Assembly: GCA_004321915.1 (NCBI GenBank)
Contig: SCQE01000021.1
Coordinates: forward strand, 186,001 to 250,000
Direction of reading: 5' to 3'
Length of the DNA: 64,000 bases
Source: Nitrospirota bacterium
Lineage (GTDB): Bacteria; Nitrospirota; Thermodesulfovibrionia; Thermodesulfovibrionales; Dissulfurispiraceae
In this document: positions 60,230 through 64,000 of the stretch, one piece after another
Layout of the letters: each line of letters starts with the position of its first letter
Numbering within the stretch: the stretch's first letter is position 1
Made by a program: the position numbers and the translations under genes
The notes under the pieces: model-generated
What the model saw: only the letters and a program-made list of their open reading frames with translations
Database searches by the model: none
What the model was told of the DNA's origin: nothing

Positions 60230-61173
60230 AAGTTGTGGTTTTAGGAGGTTCCGGGTTTCTTGGCAGCCATGTGTCAGACGCGCTGACAGAGGCTGGCCAT
60301 GAAGTTTTGATCTTTGATATAAAGCATTCACCTTATCTCAGGCCGGGGCAACAGATGGTGGTCGGAGACATCCTTGATGAGAGGGCTGTGGAAGATTCGG
60401 TCCAAGGCGCTTCGGTTGTATACAATTTCGCGGGAATCGCGGATATCGCTGAAGCGAGTCAGCGTCCGATAGACAGCGTGAAATTCAATATTCTTGGCAA
60501 TTCGATTGTTCTTGAGGCCTGCCGTAAGGCCGGAGTCAAGCGATTTGTCTTTGCAAGCTCGCTTTATGTTTACAGCAAGGCAGGCTCGTTCTACAGGTCT
60601 ACGAAACAAGCCTGCGAACTTCTCATCGAAAATTATCACGAGGTCTTCGGTCTATCATATACAATCCTGCGTTATGGTTCGCTTTACGGGCCGAGGGCTG
60701 ACAAGAAAAACGCCATTTACAACTTCGTCAAGCAGGCGATTGCAAGTGGAAAGATCATCAGGCATGGCGACGGTGAGGAGCTTAGAGAATATATCCATGT
60801 GCTTGATGCCGCAAAGGGCAGTTGTGAAATTCTGTCCGACGAGTTTGCGAACCAGTACGTTATTCTTACGGGCCAGCAACAGATGCGTATCAAGGACCTT
60901 CTCATAATGATAAACGAGATGCTGGACAATAAGGTTACTGTCGAATTCGCCCCGGCCAACGAAAGTTATCATTACGAGATAACCCCCTTTTCTTTTGCTC
61001 CGCGGGTTGGGAAAAGACTGACCGGAAAGACCTATCTAGACCTAGGACAGGGGATACTTGATATCATATACTCCGTATATCGTGAAGTGAATCCTTTTCC
61101 GATAGTAAACGGGATTGTGCTGAATGATTCTATGCAGGCCGTTGACGGCCAAGCTCCCCAAAAGATTTCCTGA
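60226..61173 (+). CDS. NAD-dependent nucleotide-sugar epimerase/dehydratase
   Basis: 315 residues from ATG 60226 (GTG 60217 possible). Rossmann motif 'VVLGGSGFLGSHVSDAL', active-site 'FASSLYVYS' and the 'YRSTKQACE' YxxxK pair, and 'LRYGSLYGPRAD'. It is an extended SDR acting on a nucleotide sugar. It lacks the strong features of 4,6-dehydratases such as LegB (no clear 'DE' next to the catalytic Thr), so epimerase or reductase activity seems likelier. It overlaps the dehydrogenase upstream by four bases. Confidence 0.85.
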   Translation: MKVVVLGGSGFLGSHVSDALTEAGHEVLIFDIKHSPYLRPGQQMVVGDILDERAVEDSVQGASVVYNFAGIADIAEASQRPIDSVKFNILGNSIVLEACRKAGVKRFVFASSLYVYSKAGSFYRSTKQACELLIENYHEVFGLSYTILRYGSLYGPRADKKNAIYNFVKQAIASGKIIRHGDGEELREYIHVLDAAKGSCEILSDEFANQYVILTGQQQMRIKDLLIMINEMLDNKVTVEFAPANESYHYEITPFSFAPRVGKRLTGKTYLDLGQGILDIIYSVYREVNPFPIVNGIVLNDSMQAVDGQAPQKIS

Positions 61174-61264
61174 TCCTAGCACCTGAGAAAAACGAACAGG
61201 GCGGATGAGACTCGACGTCATTTGCCATCAATGCGCCTGCCGGGTGGACTCCAAGGGAAAGAGA

Positions 61265-61927
61265 GTGAAATACGTTTTTCTGTCGCATGCCCTCACACGG
61301 GAGTTGCCGGTATACGGCGGCGGTGCGAACCTTGAGATAACACAGGTCAAGTCGCTGGAGGGCGGAGATTCGTCCAATGTGTACAGGTTTGGCATGGAAA
61401 ATCACTGGGGGACCCATGTGGACTGCCCGGCGCATTTTTTTCAAAATGGGATGCGCATTTCCGATTACGCCGCCACAGAATGGATTTTTGAAAGCCCCTT
61501 TTTGCTCGAAACTGGCATGAATGAAAACAGGGTAATCATCCCCGAAGATGTTTTTTCAGTGCCTGAGACCGCTGACATGCTTCTAATCAAAACCGGATTT
61601 GCCTGCTTAAGAGGCTCTGAAAAATACGTGATGAAAAATCCCGGCTTCAGTCCTGAAGCCGGATTCTGGCTTCGAAAAAACAGGCCTGCCGTCAGGGCGG
61701 TAGGCTTCGATTTTGTTTCCCTATCACCATTCCATAATAGAGAAATGGGGAGGGAAGCGCACAGGGCTTTTTTGGACCCAGAAGGGGAGAACGCCCCGAT
61801 TCGAATAATCGAGGATATGCATCTTATTGGGAATATCTCTAGGCTTGTGTCGGTCTGGGTAGCCCCGCTCGTGATCGAAGGACTGGATAGCGCGCCGTGT
61901 ACAGTGATAGGAGCCTTGGAGGAGTGA
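61265..61927 (+). CDS. Cyclase-family metal hydrolase (kynurenine-formamidase-like)
   Basis: 220 residues. 'NHWGTHVDCPAHFF' is the HxGTHxDxPxHF metal site of the cyclase family (Pfam Cyclase). I start at GTG 61265, where 'YVFLSHALTRELPVYGGG' matches the usual '(I)xLSHxLxxxxPxY' beginning; an ATG at 61205 adds 20 residues with an odd CHQCAC segment. These enzymes hydrolyse amide or lactone-type bonds, so lactone opening or deformylation of a sugar acid is conceivable. It overlaps the HAD gene by one base. Confidence 0.8.
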   Translation: MKYVFLSHALTRELPVYGGGANLEITQVKSLEGGDSSNVYRFGMENHWGTHVDCPAHFFQNGMRISDYAATEWIFESPFLLETGMNENRVIIPEDVFSVPETADMLLIKTGFACLRGSEKYVMKNPGFSPEAGFWLRKNRPAVRAVGFDFVSLSPFHNREMGREAHRAFLDPEGENAPIRIIEDMHLIGNISRLVSVWVAPLVIEGLDSAPCTVIGALEE

Positions 61928-62574
61928 TGGTCAGGGTTATTTTGCTGGACTTTGATGGTGTAATAGCAGAGTCGGTCGAGATAAAAACAAAAGCGTTTCA
62001 GAAGCTGTTTGAAGACGAGGGCGCTGACGTGATGGAACAGGTCAGGGATTACCATCTACAACATGGGGGGGTTTCCCGGTTTGAGAAGTTCAGGTATTTT
62101 TATGATGAAATTTTGAAAAGGCCGCTTTCGGAAAAAACTTTCCAAGATTTGTGTGACAGGTTTTCAAGGCTGGTCATCGATGAAGTTGTCGATTCTCCGT
62201 ATGTCTCTGGGGCAAGGGAATTCATCGAAGAGTATGCTATTAGATGCGCCCTTTTTGTGACATCGGCAACGCCGCAGCAGGAGATCGAAGAGATAATGCG
62301 ACGCAGGGATTTGGACCGGTTTTTCAAAAGAATATACGGCGCTCCTAAGTCAAAGTCTGACGCAGTGAGAGAGATTATAAAGTCCGAAAAGATTTCTCCG
62401 GGAGAGACCGTATATATAGGAGACGCGTTAAGCGATTACGAAGCTGCTAGAGATAATAATATCGTATTCATCGCAAGAATCGGCAATTCGGAAGCGGAAG
62501 CGTTATTCCGTGACCTGCCATGCGCCAAGGTAACTGATTTGACCTGCGTGAGAGATATCATAAACGCCCTGTGA
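61927..62574 (+). CDS. HAD-superfamily phosphatase
   Basis: 215 residues from ATG 61927, which overlaps the upstream stop by one base. HAD motif I 'ILLDFDGVIAES', motif II in 'ALFVTSATPQQ', the conserved Lys in 'GAPKSKSDAV', and motif III/IV 'YIGDALSDYEAARDN', with a helical cap between (~17-85), as in beta-phosphoglucomutase or phosphoglycolate-phosphatase types. In a sugar acid pathway it could dephosphorylate the condensation product. The next gene starts inside its stop codon. Confidence 0.85.
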   Translation: MVRVILLDFDGVIAESVEIKTKAFQKLFEDEGADVMEQVRDYHLQHGGVSRFEKFRYFYDEILKRPLSEKTFQDLCDRFSRLVIDEVVDSPYVSGAREFIEEYAIRCALFVTSATPQQEIEEIMRRRDLDRFFKRIYGAPKSKSDAVREIIKSEKISPGETVYIGDALSDYEAARDNNIVFIARIGNSEAEALFRDLPCAKVTDLTCVRDIINAL

Positions 62575-64000
62575 CCGGACCGTTTGACACGATAGATATG
62601 CAGTGCCTGAATCCTGAACAGGCCAGACTTATGGACAGCATTTCAAAAGAAGTCCGCGCAGTCTATAATGCCGTGATAACAGACCTGTCTTCACGAAATA
62701 GAGACAGTATTGACTGGTGGGTTTCTAATATCGCCAGCAGGAACGTATTTGTTAGCCAACTATTCTCAGACTGTTGTCGCTTGTATATGATTGAGCGACT
62801 TGTCGGAGACGGTATTTCAATCGGGACAGTCAGGGTGAAGTCAAGAGCGCTTGCGGAAACCTTGCGGCGATATTTTAGCGCAAGGGGGTTGTCCGCGAGA
62901 GTGGAGTGCAGGGTCGGGTTGTCAGAAAGACTGGCGAGGGCATTCAGGCGTCTGTGCGGTTATCCATACCAAGTCTTCAGGTTTCTGGCGTCATTCGTTT
63001 CTGCGAGACTCACAAGAAAATATCAGAGGCTGTCCCCCGATGGACAGCTCACCATTATTGACACATTTGTTTTTGAGGACAGCTTCAGGAATGGAGCATA
63101 CATTGATCGGTACTACTGCGGCATGCTCGACTTCCTGTCGCCACTGGAGAGGAAGACGATATGGTATACCCCAACGTTTTATAGTGTAAGGGTAAAAAGT
63201 TTTCTGGACCTGTTTCTGAAGATGAGGACCGCCAGCGAGAATTTTCTTTTGAAGGAAGACCTGCTGCGCATGTCTGATTACTTCTATGCCTTGACCTATC
63301 CATTCAGGGCGGCTCGTTTTGGGTTCGCTGACATAATGTTTTCGGGCTTTGACATTACCCCTCTGATCAGAGAGGAGCTCAGTGCCGGCATCTTTTCGTC
63401 AAGTTCCATGGAGGCGCTGCTTAAATATCGTTTTGCTCAAAGACTTTGCGAATCAGGCGTGAAATTGAGGCTTATAGTGGACTGGTTTGAAAATCAACCA
63501 ATAGACAGGGGTGCGAACGCAGGCTTCAGGGTGTTTTTTCCGGAAACACATATCATAGGATATCAGGGGTTTGTTGTCACGACAAACTATCTGGGGTTAT
63601 ACCCTACGGATATGGAAAAAGAGTGTGGCGTGATACCTCACGAGGTGGCTGTCAGCGGGAAGGGACTGGTCGGCAGGGCAAGGGAGTTTTGTTCGTCCCT
63701 TGAGGTGTCGGTTGCCCCAGCTTTCCGTTATGCCGAACTTAGCGACAAAAGAAAGCATCGGCCGGAACACTCCGGGTTCTCCATTCTCATCGCTTTGCCC
63801 ATGATGTGGAGGGACGCCGCGGATATACTTATGATTGCTGATCAGGTTATAGGAGACAGTGACTTTTCCGATGTTACTTTCTTGATAAAGCCCCATCCCA
63901 CTCATGCCGCCGGATTAGTGGAAGATTTCCTGAAATCAAAAGAGAGGGAGAACGTGCTCTTTATAAACGGCGCTTTTGCCGAATGCCTAGAGAAGGCGCG
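62571..64000 (+). CDS. Surface-glycan biosynthesis protein (glycosyltransferase-like), 3' end beyond window
   Basis: Open from GTG 62571, which overlaps the HAD stop (GTGA), to the right edge: at least 476 residues with no stop. 'IIDTFVFEDSFRNGAYIDRYY' (part of it, 'DTFVFEDSF'), 'LRLIVDWFENQPIDRG' and 'GYQGFVV' and, near the end, 'FLIKPHPTHAAG' and 'FINGAFAECLE' suggest a GT-B-like C-terminal half with the KPHP loop seen in capsule and teichoic-type transferases. It reminds me of the long surface-carbohydrate proteins of Leptospira O-antigen clusters (LIC_13510/TIGR04326 type), but this is low confidence. Confidence 0.6.
   Translation, partial: MTGPFDTIDMQCLNPEQARLMDSISKEVRAVYNAVITDLSSRNRDSIDWWVSNIASRNVFVSQLFSDCCRLYMIERLVGDGISIGTVRVKSRALAETLRRYFSARGLSARVECRVGLSERLARAFRRLCGYPYQVFRFLASFVSARLTRKYQRLSPDGQLTIIDTFVFEDSFRNGAYIDRYYCGMLDFLSPLERKTIWYTPTFYSVRVKSFLDLFLKMRTASENFLLKEDLLRMSDYFYALTYPFRAARFGFADIMFSGFDITPLIREELSAGIFSSSSMEALLKYRFAQRLCESGVKLRLIVDWFENQPIDRGANAGFRVFFPETHIIGYQGFVVTTNYLGLYPTDMEKECGVIPHEVAVSGKGLVGRAREFCSSLEVSVAPAFRYAELSDKRKHRPEHSGFSILIALPMMWRDAADILMIADQVIGDSDFSDVTFLIKPHPTHAAGLVEDFLKSKERENVLFINGAFAECLEKA

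Overview
The window reads as a chromosomal segment of a Gram-negative, flagellated, probably anaerobic bacterium. The evidence is a BamA-Skp-LpxD-FabZ-LpxA-LpxI envelope block, a flagellar stator pair, a type IV pilin, GlnRS and GluRS side by side, a tungstate transporter and many radical SAM enzymes. A Nitrospirota- or Desulfobacterota-like source fits, but no rRNA is present and the assignment is tentative.

Layout. 1-2180: the end of a DUF3368/PIN protein, then overlapping cobO and cbiD; cbiD is inflated by in-frame repeat insertions. 2208-4869: a cyclic-nucleotide-binding protein whose C terminus resembles flagellar FliG, followed by motA and motB. 4899-9046: tRNA-Leu(CAG), glnS and the reverse-strand operon rpiB-glyA-nrdR. 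9122-13686: an accessory stretch with a palindromic repeat, a TPR membrane protein broken by one in-frame TGA, a MNT/HEPN toxin-antitoxin pair, and three coiled-coil membrane proteins, two of them diverged duplicates. 13751-14542: a type IV pilin with its own promoter and terminator. 14860-24543: bamA, skp, lpxD, fabZ, lpxA, lpxI, a membrane protein, gltX, a Trm112-like protein, a small Cys-containing protein and a nitroreductase. 24609-30452: tRNA-Lys(CTT) and a tightly packed reverse operon modE-tupA-tupB-tupC-namZ-murU/amgK, which joins tungstate uptake to peptidoglycan recycling. 30520-32337: a PAS-GGDEF-EAL protein. 32740-32824: tRNA-Leu(TAA).

32889 to the end: one surface-glycan cluster on the forward strand, opened by a winged-helix regulator and a NusG/RfaH/UpxY-type antiterminator. 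It encodes a legionaminic-type nonulosonic acid route (LegC, NeuD/LegH-like, LegI, LegG, PtmE; no LegB was seen), a KdnA/KdnB-like pair that could aminate an ulosonic acid, a HisH2/HisF2 pair with two N-acetyl-sugar amidotransferases (acetamidino formation), two CMP-sugar synthetases, a Wzx flippase, candidate glycosyltransferases and five radical SAM enzymes. A second block (54665-62574) holds a CMP-synthetase paralogue, a TIM-barrel isomerase, an SDR, a 2-hydroxyacid dehydrogenase, an epimerase, a cyclase-family hydrolase and a HAD phosphatase, which suggests a second unusual activated sugar acid. The cluster runs off the right edge.

The most unusual points are the cNMP-FliG-like protein beside motAB, the MurU-AmgK fusion with a NamZ homologue, and the radical-SAM-rich ulosonic acid cluster that combines amination and amidination enzymes. 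All functions are inferred by reading the sequence; no database search was run.
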